Part shown: piece by piece, positions 39,739 to 47,036 of the stretch | Position numbering within the stretch: the first letter of the stretch is position 1 | Layout: the number at the start of each line of letters is the position of its first letter | From: Stentor coeruleus | Taxonomy: Eukaryota > Ciliophora > Heterotrichea > Heterotrichida > Stentoridae | Reading direction: 5' to 3' | Assembly (NCBI GenBank): GCA_001970955.1 | Contig: MPUH01000540.1 | Coordinates: 1-47,036, forward strand | Length of the DNA: 47,036 nt | Notes under the pieces: generated by a model | The model's input: only the letters and a program-made list of their open reading frames with translations | Told to the model about the DNA's origin: nothing | The model's database searches: none | Made by a program: the position numbers and the translations under genes

Positions 39739-41844
39739 TTATATTCTGCAATCTAAACGAATATTTCTCCCTTCGACTTGTATAACATTTTTATAATACC
39801 CTGACTTGGCAATAGTGCAGATCAAATTTATGCCAAGATCTATAGCAACAAGAGCAGCTCCAACTGTTAAAGATGTCCCTCCTACAAGATAAGTTTCAAG
39901 AGCTGAACTGATCAAACTTTTACTAACTGCAACTTGCCCAACTCCAGATCCTAATAATATCCCAATAGTTGATAATGAAATCACAGAACCAGATGCTAAA
40001 TAATTAAAACTCTCTGTGTCCAAAAATACTTTTTCTTTATTAAATACATCCAAAAATGCTTCGAAATTCGGGTATTTAGAAGTATCTCCAGTAATTTGGT
40101 ACTTGTTAAGCTCATTTTTTTCTTTAGAAAGACACAATGCATAGAAAAAGTTGAAAAAATCAGACATAGCTTCATCATCCATAGCACAAGTTATATACTC
40201 ATCAACTTTATCGATAAGAGAATTGTTCTCATGTGACACAATCCCCGTAAAAATTGGTAGTCTGTTTATAAAATTAATCAAGCTACTATACCCAGCATAA
40301 TTATTCTCAGTATACTCAACTTTGAGATTTTTGCTATTAGTTTTGAAGTCTATGGCTAATTTTATATACCTCCTCAAGAAAATTTTCCTTATATTTCTAA
40401 GGTCTTGGATTTCTGTATCTTTGCTAGAAATTTTGGGGAAATATGATGGTTTCATAAGAATCTCAAAAATTGTTGGTAGATTTACTATATACCCTTCGAT
40501 AAATTCAATAATCTCTGGTGTTACATTTTTTTCACATGATTCTAGATAAGCTTTAACATTATCAAATTGCCTTAGTGAATTATAAACCTTAGCCGCATTT
40601 TTTTTTGTTCGCATACACTCGTTGATATGCAATTTAAAATTTATATCACATGTATTCCTTTTTATTTTCCACTGGTCATCTACAAGTATTTTCCCAAAAT
40701 GTGGGTTGAAATATACAATAAGATCAATAAATTTGTTATTATGTGAAGCATATTCTGTCCAATTATTATTCACACATATACTTTCAAGGCGCAAATATTT
40801 GTCATTTTTTCTAAACTCTTTACTTGTTGGTTCTAAAAATCTAGGTTCTTTTTGACTTACTGTTGATAATATCAAACTATCACCATTTATCACAAGTTTT
40901 ACTCTATCAGAAAACCTTATAACAGGATTTGCATGTCCTCTTAAAGTTATTGATCTCTTTTCATAAATCGCTTTGACTATAACTATAGGACTATTGATTT
41001 CTAAATACTCCCCAAAACAGTCTATATCTTTATCAATTACCAATATATTATCAGCTGTTATAAGTGTTGTATCAGAGATTTCTGATGTGTTTATGATACT
41101 TAAAGTTTTAGAGTTCGCTTTACTTTTTTCTATTATGGCAAAAATATTAGGTAAGATGTTTTCTCTGAGTTCATAATTGCTTAAAACTCCTGAGCTTTGG
41201 ATTCTATCATATAAATTTCTCCGATTTTCATCGGCAAAGACATACTCCGAGCCGACTTCAACAGGTTTGTTAAATGATGTAACTTTAATAGTTCGATTTT
41301 TCACCCCTTCTATAATAAAATTCTCTTGATTTGGGAACAAAATCTGCACATGTCCAGGCAGCTCATCAACAAATTCTTCACAAGACTTTGAGACAACAAC
41401 ATGCATACCTTTAGAATTCTCATTTCTCAAGCCAAAAACATCAATAAGTTCATTACAAAAATTGAAAAAAAAACTAGAAGACCCTGTGATTATATGGCCT
41501 TCTTCAATGATTAAAATCATTCTGAATTTTGGGGTTTTTTGTATTTCCTTATAATATAATAATAGAGTGTTTAAGTTTTGATCATCACCTCTTGTGTCAT
41601 GAACCCCTGGGAAGTCACAAAAATTCATGAAATAACAAGCATCTGAAGTTTTTGAATGTCCATCATTGCCTATGTTTTTCTGAATATCATCATTTTCCAA
41701 AGCTTGCGAGAAAAAATTCAAACCTTTTTTCTTTACTGAGATTTTTGATGATGATAAGAAGTGGCATAAGGTTGTCTTTCCTGTTTTTGTAGGCCCAATC
41801 AAAAAATTCACTACTTCTGTTGTTTCTTCCATTTGATTTTCCAT
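39739..41844 (-). CDS. Membrane-anchored P-loop GTPase of unknown family (dynamin/AIG1-like)
   Basis: 701 residues, single exon. The P-loop GPTKTGKTTLCHFL lies at about residue 17. G3 is DFPGVHDTRGDD near residue 78, and a candidate G4 is VVVSKSCEEF near 150, where the usual Asp is not clear. The middle is unassigned, with helical and strand stretches. Near the C-terminus, about 630-690, a long small-residue hydrophobic region (ISLSTIGILLGSGVGQVAVS and TSLTVGAALVAIDLGINLI) could form a membrane hairpin. The layout resembles AIG1/IRG or dynamin-like GTPases that act on membranes, but no specific family was recognised. Its right flank is G-rich, as for other minus genes. Confidence 0.75.
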   Translation of the reverse strand: MENQMEETTEVVNFLIGPTKTGKTTLCHFLSSSKISVKKKGLNFFSQALENDDIQKNIGNDGHSKTSDACYFMNFCDFPGVHDTRGDDQNLNTLLLYYKEIQKTPKFRMILIIEEGHIITGSSSFFFNFCNELIDVFGLRNENSKGMHVVVSKSCEEFVDELPGHVQILFPNQENFIIEGVKNRTIKVTSFNKPVEVGSEYVFADENRRNLYDRIQSSGVLSNYELRENILPNIFAIIEKSKANSKTLSIINTSEISDTTLITADNILVIDKDIDCFGEYLEINSPIVIVKAIYEKRSITLRGHANPVIRFSDRVKLVINGDSLILSTVSQKEPRFLEPTSKEFRKNDKYLRLESICVNNNWTEYASHNNKFIDLIVYFNPHFGKILVDDQWKIKRNTCDINFKLHINECMRTKKNAAKVYNSLRQFDNVKAYLESCEKNVTPEIIEFIEGYIVNLPTIFEILMKPSYFPKISSKDTEIQDLRNIRKIFLRRYIKLAIDFKTNSKNLKVEYTENNYAGYSSLINFINRLPIFTGIVSHENNSLIDKVDEYITCAMDDEAMSDFFNFFYALCLSKEKNELNKYQITGDTSKYPNFEAFLDVFNKEKVFLDTESFNYLASGSVISLSTIGILLGSGVGQVAVSKSLISSALETYLVGGTSLTVGAALVAIDLGINLICTIAKSGYYKNVIQVEGRNIRLDCRI

Positions 41845-43145
41845 ATTTATATGTTTAAGATTCTATGCCGCCAATATCAAGGATCAAGAAAAAGATTTAA
41901 TTAAGGTGTTGATTAAATGTTTTCATAAAGGTTTAGGTAAGGAGGAATGCTTTTGGTTTAGAATTTTATTGATAAAATTTTGATATGAAAAAAAAATTAT
42001 GTTTGATTTTAAAGATTTTGGATTAAATTTTGGTGAAGTAGGAAAAATGTGTAGGATATTATGGGAAAATTATGAGTTGGTTTATAAGAGAATAGGAAAA
42101 AAATTGAATGTATGAAAATAGTGATAATTAGGAAATGTGTATGGATTCTCTATTTTACTTTCAAAAAATATTTAATTAGGTTTATAACTTTATATTTTCT
42201 TGTTTTTTGTATCAATTTTAGTATTAAGCAATTAGTTATCTTCTTTTTTTCAATTCAACTTGTTTTATCATCAAAAATCCAAATCAAAATCGTTTAAAAT
42301 TTAATCAATTCATCGAATAATGTATAATTCTTGATAAGTGATTAAAGATAAATCAACAAAAATATATCATGATGTTAAATACTATAAGTAAATCAAATAT
42401 AAAAATCATGAGATATATTATTTTTTTGCATCCTATATCATATAAAAAAAATTCAAAACTAAAACCCCACTATCCAAGTGCATTAAAAATTAAATAACTG
42501 ATGTTTTAATAATTAAACATAAACATAATTCAAAGTTTTCTTAAAATTAAATCAAAGTCTATTCGATAATCAGTATTTAAATAATTTTGAAAATAACTCT
42601 ATTTATCTAGCGTAATCTAGACCCAAGATCACTAATTCAAAGCATATCCTAAGTTATAAATAAGGCAAAATTGTGAATATACTCTTTATAGTATTAAAGG
42701 GAATATCATAAGTTAAATATAACCAAGCACATATCAAAACTTGACAAGAAATATAAGAACTGCCTCAGATAAAATTTCCACAGCATTTTTATAATAAAAC
42801 CCACCTATTCCTCCCTTTTCTTAAACCTCCAATACAAAATAAATTTTTCTCATTATCAATCAAACTCACTCATGCCAAAACCTCAATTTTAATCACAAAA
42901 CAACATTTCTACTATAAAATATTCCAAACCTTTACTTTTACCTCACAATTAAATCAACTAAAATCATAAAATCCTAATAAAAATCACAACTTGTAATCCT
43001 CTAAAAAAACTTTTCCCATTTTATGTTTTATCTTATACACAAATTTAATAAACTTCTAATCTTATATCTAAATCTATTTATCTCTTAAGCATCACCTATT
43101 TGAACTATCATTTGTATCGATTTCAGATTAAGTCTTATATAAAAA
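41845..43145. other. Long intergenic region, no gene recognised
   Basis: G/T-rich to about 42150 (upstream of the GTPase gene), AT-rich in the middle, then C/A-rich from about 42400 to 43145, the downstream flank of the small gene that follows on the minus strand. A 61-residue Phe/Ile-rich frame at 42112-42297 is low complexity and not called. Confidence 0.5.
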
Positions 43146-43434
43146 TTACACAACCTCCTCATCAGCATCTAAATATTTTTTTACCTTTATTATAAGATTC
43201 AATTTCTTCATCACAAGACAATGTTAAATTATCTGATAAAGATAAATGATATAAAGGTTTACATGATAACATTATCATAGAAGTCTTGAAATCCATACTA
43301 AATAAAATTTACAATAATTTCTGATTTTGAGATAAAGACTTAGGTGGTATATAGGATGATATGCATCTAAAACTGTGAATGCTAAATGAATTTTACGTTT
43401 TAATCATCCTGGCTGCGTGGATAAATGCTTTCAT
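43146..43434 (-). CDS. Tiny four-exon gene, 80-residue protein of unknown function
   Basis: Four minus-strand exons: 43397-43434, 43313-43381, 43185-43297 and 43146-43168. Introns: GTAAAATTCATTTAG (43382-43396), GTAAATTTTATTTAG (43298-43312) and GTAAAAAAATATTTAG (43169-43184). Each has the A five bases before the 3' end found in all other introns here, and splicing gives an uninterrupted frame from ATG to TAA. The first exon is unusually GC-rich. The protein starts MKAFIHAARMIKTIHSFRCI, basic and amphipathic without acidic residues until position 38, like a mitochondrial presequence, and ends acidic (DEEIESYNKDADEEVV). G-rich right flank and C-rich left flank support a minus-strand gene. No homologue recognised. 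Confidence 0.72.
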
Positions 43435-43744
43435 GGCCGCTATTTTTATTAACAAATATGTTGTGTGATTTGATTAAGTTTTTTTGTATTAGAAAAAGAT
43501 ATTTAGGAGTGAGATTTTAGGGTACATCTGGAAATTAGCTAGGATCATTTAAGTCATTCACAACTTCTTAGGTAACTCTTATGGGTCAGTTATAAACTTT
43601 GATTGAAAATAAAATTCATAAACAGAAGCAAAAATTTCAACTCTGTTTTAAAAAAAATTATGGATTCTATGCTTTATCATTTTCTAAACATTTCAGAATC
43701 TCATATCTGGATATACTCATTTATTATAATAAGATTTTTTTCTA
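43435..43744. other. Intergenic, G-leaning
   Basis: G/T-rich on the + strand next to the small gene; AT-rich further right. A 72-residue open frame overlapping 43603-43821 is AT-driven and antisense to the end of the next gene, so not called. Confidence 0.4.
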
Positions 43745-44509
43745 TTAAAATGTTATACATTTACATATATTTTTTGATATTTCTTGATGTTCATGATTTT
43801 GATAATAGATTTGAGTTTTAAGTGCACATATATTACAAAGTTTTGATTTCAAATCTTTATATTCAAAAATATGAGACTTGGATTGGATGTCAATTTTTTG
43901 TTTTATAGTTTCAGATTCTTGCATTGCTTCATCAAGTTCGATTTTTTTTATTTGGAGGTTTTCATGGCTTTTAGCTATTTTCTCAACTATATCGATCTCG
44001 AATTCCTCTTTGGTTTTCCCTTCAATTATTAAACCTTGGATAATTTTTTCTTGTTTGTTGTTGTATATGTTTTTTTCATTAGCTTCAGATTCAAGTAATT
44101 CTATTTCAGTTTTAATTTCGTATAAATATTTTTCTATTTTTGATTTTAGAAGCAAAATTTTTTCATCACCTTCCTGGATGACTTGTTTTTTTATTTCGGA
44201 ATTTCGAATGGTTTTTTGAATGTCTTCGATTATTTTATCTTTGATAGTCTTTTTTTCTTTCCATATTTCTTCGACTAGGTTTCCATGTCTGCAATTGTCA
44301 CATATTCGAGTTTCAGAATTATAATAGCTTGAGTTTTTAAGACATACTGGCATTTTGCATATGACACAATTGTATTTTGTTTTTATAAGGCTGAAGGGTG
44401 TACTGCAAATGTGACATATTTCGTCGTTGTCTAGGGATGAAAAAATTGTGTCGGGCTCATCGATTTCTTCTATGGGAATGTTTGTGAAAAGAATTTTGCT
44501 TAGACGCAT
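43745..44509 (-). CDS. FYVE-like zinc finger and coiled-coil protein
   Basis: 254 residues. Cys residues at 32, 35, 48, 51, 56, 70 and 73 (CHIC, CVICKMPVC, CDNC) follow FYVE/RING-like spacing, but one expected Cys after position 56 is missing and there is no R-HHCR motif, so lipid binding is doubtful. Residues about 80-215 are a charged coiled coil. A second Cys/His cluster closes the protein (CNICALKTQIYYQNHEH, then CKC). Possibly an adaptor on endosomes or in a ubiquitin pathway; neither is shown. Confidence 0.7.
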   Translation of the reverse strand: MRLSKILFTNIPIEEIDEPDTIFSSLDNDEICHICSTPFSLIKTKYNCVICKMPVCLKNSSYYNSETRICDNCRHGNLVEEIWKEKKTIKDKIIEDIQKTIRNSEIKKQVIQEGDEKILLLKSKIEKYLYEIKTEIELLESEANEKNIYNNKQEKIIQGLIIEGKTKEEFEIDIVEKIAKSHENLQIKKIELDEAMQESETIKQKIDIQSKSHIFEYKDLKSKLCNICALKTQIYYQNHEHQEISKNICKCITF

Positions 44510-44806
44510 TTATATTTATTAAATTTTTGTAGTATAGAAATTGTTTTTATTAGAAATGTGTATTATTAAGGTCAAGAATTATTGCTTATATATGTAGGTG
44601 ATAGATGTTTAGCGCAAATCATTCCCAGAAATTCTTAAAATTCCCACTTAAGCCATATACAAATTATTTTCCTCAACGAACAAATCAAAAGTAATTTCTA
44701 TTATAAACAGCAATCGAAAAAGCGCAAAAAATCATAATCTATCTACTTTTTTCATTCTTAGCTCATATAATAAATAAACTAACCTCATAAATTATCTAAA
44801 ACATTT

Positions 44807-45274
44807 TCAATACTTTTTACCTAAAGAATTAACAGTCTCTTGAAGATAATCTAAAACATTAACAGATTCATGTAGAGCTGCCACAGCTGTCTCTCTATTC
44901 AACTTTTCAGTCCAAGAATCCCCAAATATGAAAAAAATAGTTCCTAAGAATGACAAAATTTCAAATAATGTCAATAAAATCCTATAAATATAGCTCAAGT
45001 GACCTTTGACTAAATGATAAAAAGCATATAAAAGTTCTGATATTGTTGCAATCATACCTAAACAAGCTAAGAAAGATATAACTTCATTAGAAAATTTTAG
45101 GGCCTTAAGTGATACTATCAATTCTTTTTTGATATCTAAAATAAAAGGGATAGTATATTTTTGATTGATAGGAAAGACTGGACAAGCTTCTTTATTTATT
45201 ATGTCTTCACATACAAACCAAGTTATTTGGAAAATAATCAGTATGCTTAGGAAAGCGATTTCGATAATTTTCAT
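44807..45274 (-). CDS. Small multi-pass membrane protein of unknown function
   Basis: 155 residues. A hydrophobic N-terminus (MKIIEIAFLSILIIFQITWF) is a signal peptide or first membrane segment. Two or three further segments follow: VISFLACLGMIATISELLYA and IYRILLTLFEILSFLGTIFF. A soluble amphipathic helix forms the C-terminus. No family recognised. Start and stop are clear and flanking composition fits. Confidence 0.65.
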   Translation of the reverse strand: MKIIEIAFLSILIIFQITWFVCEDIINKEACPVFPINQKYTIPFILDIKKELIVSLKALKFSNEVISFLACLGMIATISELLYAFYHLVKGHLSYIYRILLTLFEILSFLGTIFFIFGDSWTEKLNRETAVAALHESVNVLDYLQETVNSLGKKY

Positions 45275-45659
45275 TATTTATTTATAAAGAAAATTGAATT
45301 AGGCGGCTTTGTATTAGAGATAGATATATAAAAAGATATGACTTAAATCAATATAGTTGACCATATCTAAAAGACTAAGATTAGATTTTAAGATATAAAA
45401 TTTGTTAGGATTTTTGCATTGATTCCTTTAGTCTTATACTCTTATTCCTAATAAGTAGTGTGTAAAAAATATATATTTTAACAGCTGTTAAATCAAGCGA
45501 TTTTTTTGGAATGGAGAATCGAATTAGACAGGTTTTACTATAAAGTTTTAAAATAAGTTCTACATAGAGCTCGATTAAAAAGATTTATTGTATAGAATTC
45601 CTAAAAACATCTGTAGAATCATTTAATTTAGCTAAGCTCTTACTTTTATAAGAATATAA
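45275..45659. other. Divergent intergenic region
   Basis: AT-rich, G-leaning next to the minus gene start. No element recognised. Confidence 0.4.
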
Positions 45660-46097
45660 ATGGATTGCATTTTCAACAAACAAATCCCTGAAAGTACAGA
45701 AAATATAGTAATCGTCCGCCCTTCATCAAAAACTTTTATCACAGGACTTGCAAGTTCTTATGATGAAACTTATCAAAAAATCCTAAAAAATCGAGTTTCT
45801 CTCGAAGAATGGAGTTCGGCATTAGCAAAAATTAATGAAGTTTTATTTTTCTATTGGCCATGCTTTATGTGTATGAGTTTTGGCTACTGTTTTTCACCTT
45901 GTACTCTTGGGTTATCTTTTTGTTTCCCAGGAATGAAAATTAATGAAGCTAAACAAAAAGTCCTTCAAGAAATAAATTTGATTAATAAAAGTTTTAGCAA
46001 AAAAGGAATGAAATTAAAACTTGTTCAAAAATGTAGCACTTCATGGATTGAAGTTGAACTTAAAGAAATTATTGGATTAGATATAGACAATTCTTAG
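45660..46097 (+). CDS. CHIC/Golgin-A7/Erf4-like protein
   Basis: 145 residues. IVIVRPSSKTFITGL, then VSLEEWSSALAKINEVL, matches the CHIC1/2 pattern (VRGSGNITVFGL, then a conserved helix with R/K-x-N), followed by a Cys-rich hydrophobic segment (FFYWPCFMCMSFGYCFSPCT) and a helix plus strand ending SWIEVELKEI. Members are palmitoylated membrane proteins; the Erf4/GOLGA7 branch activates DHHC palmitoyltransferases. The Cys-rich stretch is the likely palmitoylation site. Assignment rests on pattern and order rather than strong identity. Confidence 0.72.
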   Translation: MDCIFNKQIPESTENIVIVRPSSKTFITGLASSYDETYQKILKNRVSLEEWSSALAKINEVLFFYWPCFMCMSFGYCFSPCTLGLSFCFPGMKINEAKQKVLQEINLINKSFSKKGMKLKLVQKCSTSWIEVELKEIIGLDIDNS

Positions 46098-46450
46098 ATT
46101 TATAATCGTAAATAATATAAGTTTTCTTTATATATAAAGGATGAATTTTTTTTAACAGAGTAAGATAAGATACTTTATATAAATATGTAATTTACTCTAA
46201 TGCAGCAATTGTTACAGAAATCCAACTTTTTCTAATACATAATAAAAAATTGATTATAATCTCTGAACTCTTAAGTTTTTATTAAATTATATAGAAATAT
46301 TTAGCAACAACAACAACAACAACAACAAAAAACAATTAATCAAGCTAACCATCAATAAATTATAAATCTCAACATTAAAATAGTCGAATCGTTTAAAATC
46401 TCTTTATTTTTTTAAAGATCACTTTAATTATCTAAACCTATTTCATCTAA
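46098..46450. other. Convergent intergenic region with a CAA microsatellite
   Basis: G-leaning after the + gene, then A/C-rich towards the minus-strand WD40 stop. Contains the CAA repeat at 46305-46328. No gene. Confidence 0.45.
46305..46328 (+). repeat. (CAA)8 microsatellite
   Basis: Eight perfect CAA units in non-coding sequence. Confidence 0.95.
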
Positions 46451-47036
46451 TTAATTGCATTTTAATGCATAACAATTAATAGTTCCATCATTTAATCCAG
46501 TATAAATATATTTGCTATCTGATGATATTTCTACAAAGTTGACCCATGATTTTTCTACTGCTCTTATAACTAATTCATAACTCTCTAAACTCCAAACATT
46601 AAGACACCAATCTTGTCCTCCTGAAACAATATATTTATTATCATCAGATATCGCTACTCCTCTTATTTCCATTTTATGAGCTTGAAATTTATGTAATATT
46701 GTTTGAGTTAATAAATCCCAAATAATTATCAGTCTGTCACCTGATCCTGAAACTAATAAATTATTAGATTTATTCACTCTCATACAAGTAACTTGGCATT
46801 TATGCCCTTTAAGTTCAATTTCCAATTTTCGATTTTCTAACGACCAAACTTTTATTAATTTATTATCAGAACTGAATAAATATTTTTCGTTTGTTGCAAT
46901 TTCAATACAGTTTATAGTCTTTATATGTCCTTTTAGTTTGTATTGAAGTTTAAAAGGAAATAAAGAAAAAATACTAAGATCAAAAGAATGTTTATCTATG
47001 CATACTAAAGTTTTGCCAGATGAGATCATTGAGGAT
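46451..47036 (-). CDS. WD40-repeat protein (N-terminus beyond the window)
   Basis: About 192 residues are visible from an ATG at 47029, but the frame is open to the window edge, so the true start may be outside. Four to five WD40 blades: GHIKTINCIEIATNEKYLF with KVWSL, GHKCQVTCMRV with SGSGDRLIIIWDL, AHKMEIRGVAIS with SGGQDWCLNVWSL, and a final degenerate blade ending YTGLNDGTINCY. GH and WD-type dipeptides sit at the expected places. Such propellers are scaffolds; the specific complex cannot be told from this fragment. Confidence 0.85.
   Translation of the reverse strand, partial: SSMISSGKTLVCIDKHSFDLSIFSLFPFKLQYKLKGHIKTINCIEIATNEKYLFSSDNKLIKVWSLENRKLEIELKGHKCQVTCMRVNKSNNLLVSGSGDRLIIIWDLLTQTILHKFQAHKMEIRGVAISDDNKYIVSGGQDWCLNVWSLESYELVIRAVEKSWVNFVEISSDSKYIYTGLNDGTINCYALKCN

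Noticed and set aside
42112..42297. 61-codon Phe/Ile/Lys-rich frame
   Set aside because: AT-driven composition, no domain; a run of Phe and Ile is expected from T-rich DNA.
1..47036. Alternative genetic code (TGA as Trp, as in Blepharisma)
   Set aside because: Trp codons in conserved genes are TGG, genes end at TGA as well as TAA and TAG, and no conserved protein has an in-frame TGA outside an intron, the pseudogene or a frame break.
1..47036. CRISPR arrays, rRNA, tRNA, insertion sequences, telomere repeats
   Set aside because: Looked for on both strands by eye and none seen; the only repeats are protein repeats, one CAA microsatellite and three local duplications.

Overview
The window looks like a piece of a heterotrich ciliate macronuclear genome, most probably Stentor (inference). 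It is AT-rich and gene-dense. Coding regions read with the standard genetic code, and TAA, TAG and TGA all serve as stops. Interrupted genes carry spliceosomal introns of only 15 or 16 nt of the form GTA...AG; I placed eleven by eye. The gene content is eukaryotic: actin, the 26S proteasome subunit RPN7, ribosomal protein uL15/RPL27A, AP-1-like adaptin, CDPKs, TTLL enzymes and an R2R3-MYB protein.

Layout, left to right. 1-4759: the tail of one large membrane protein and a complete paralogue with a signal peptide, LamG-like head, 147-bp-period cysteine-rich repeats and a multi-pass C-terminus. 5650-9874: earless gamma-adaptin-like gene (+), a small protein with an acidic FGDF motif (-), and RPN7 (-). 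10314-13682: atypical Rab with two introns (+), coiled-coil protein (-), CDPK (-). 14651-18402: RPL27A (+), basic disordered protein (-), ITPA-type pyrophosphatase with two introns (+), and a secretory cyclophilin (+) only 16 bp later. 19649-22927: divergent pair of B-box-like/Kelch paralogues. 23875-28975: small MGxC protein, second CDPK with two introns and a DFC motif, actin, and a small secreted protein, all on the minus strand. 29222-32845: CCT-domain protein, a probable mitochondrial protein broken by two single-base shifts, and a long LRR/coiled-coil protein (+). 33026-36149: a previously hidden Rab pseudogene, R2R3-MYB and a TTLL6/13-like ligase (-). 37048-39249: a TTLL3/8-like glycylase (+), divergent from the TTLL6-like gene. 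39739-47036: membrane-anchored GTPase (-), a tiny four-exon gene (-), FYVE-like coiled-coil protein (-), multi-pass protein (-), CHIC/Erf4-like protein (+) and a truncated WD40 protein (-).

Three patterns run across the window. (1) Strand composition marks gene boundaries: read on the coding strand, sequence before most starts is C-rich and G-poor, and sequence after most stops is G-rich and C-poor. (2) The introns have an A five bases before the 3' end in all eleven cases, and every 15-nt intron puts a stop in the reading frame if retained. (3) There are three local tandem duplications, two of them joined by a single N. One of them shifts the frame of the large membrane protein and one adds 18 residues to a CDPK; these are most likely assembly joins rather than biology. 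No rRNA, tRNA, CRISPR array or intact transposon was recognised.
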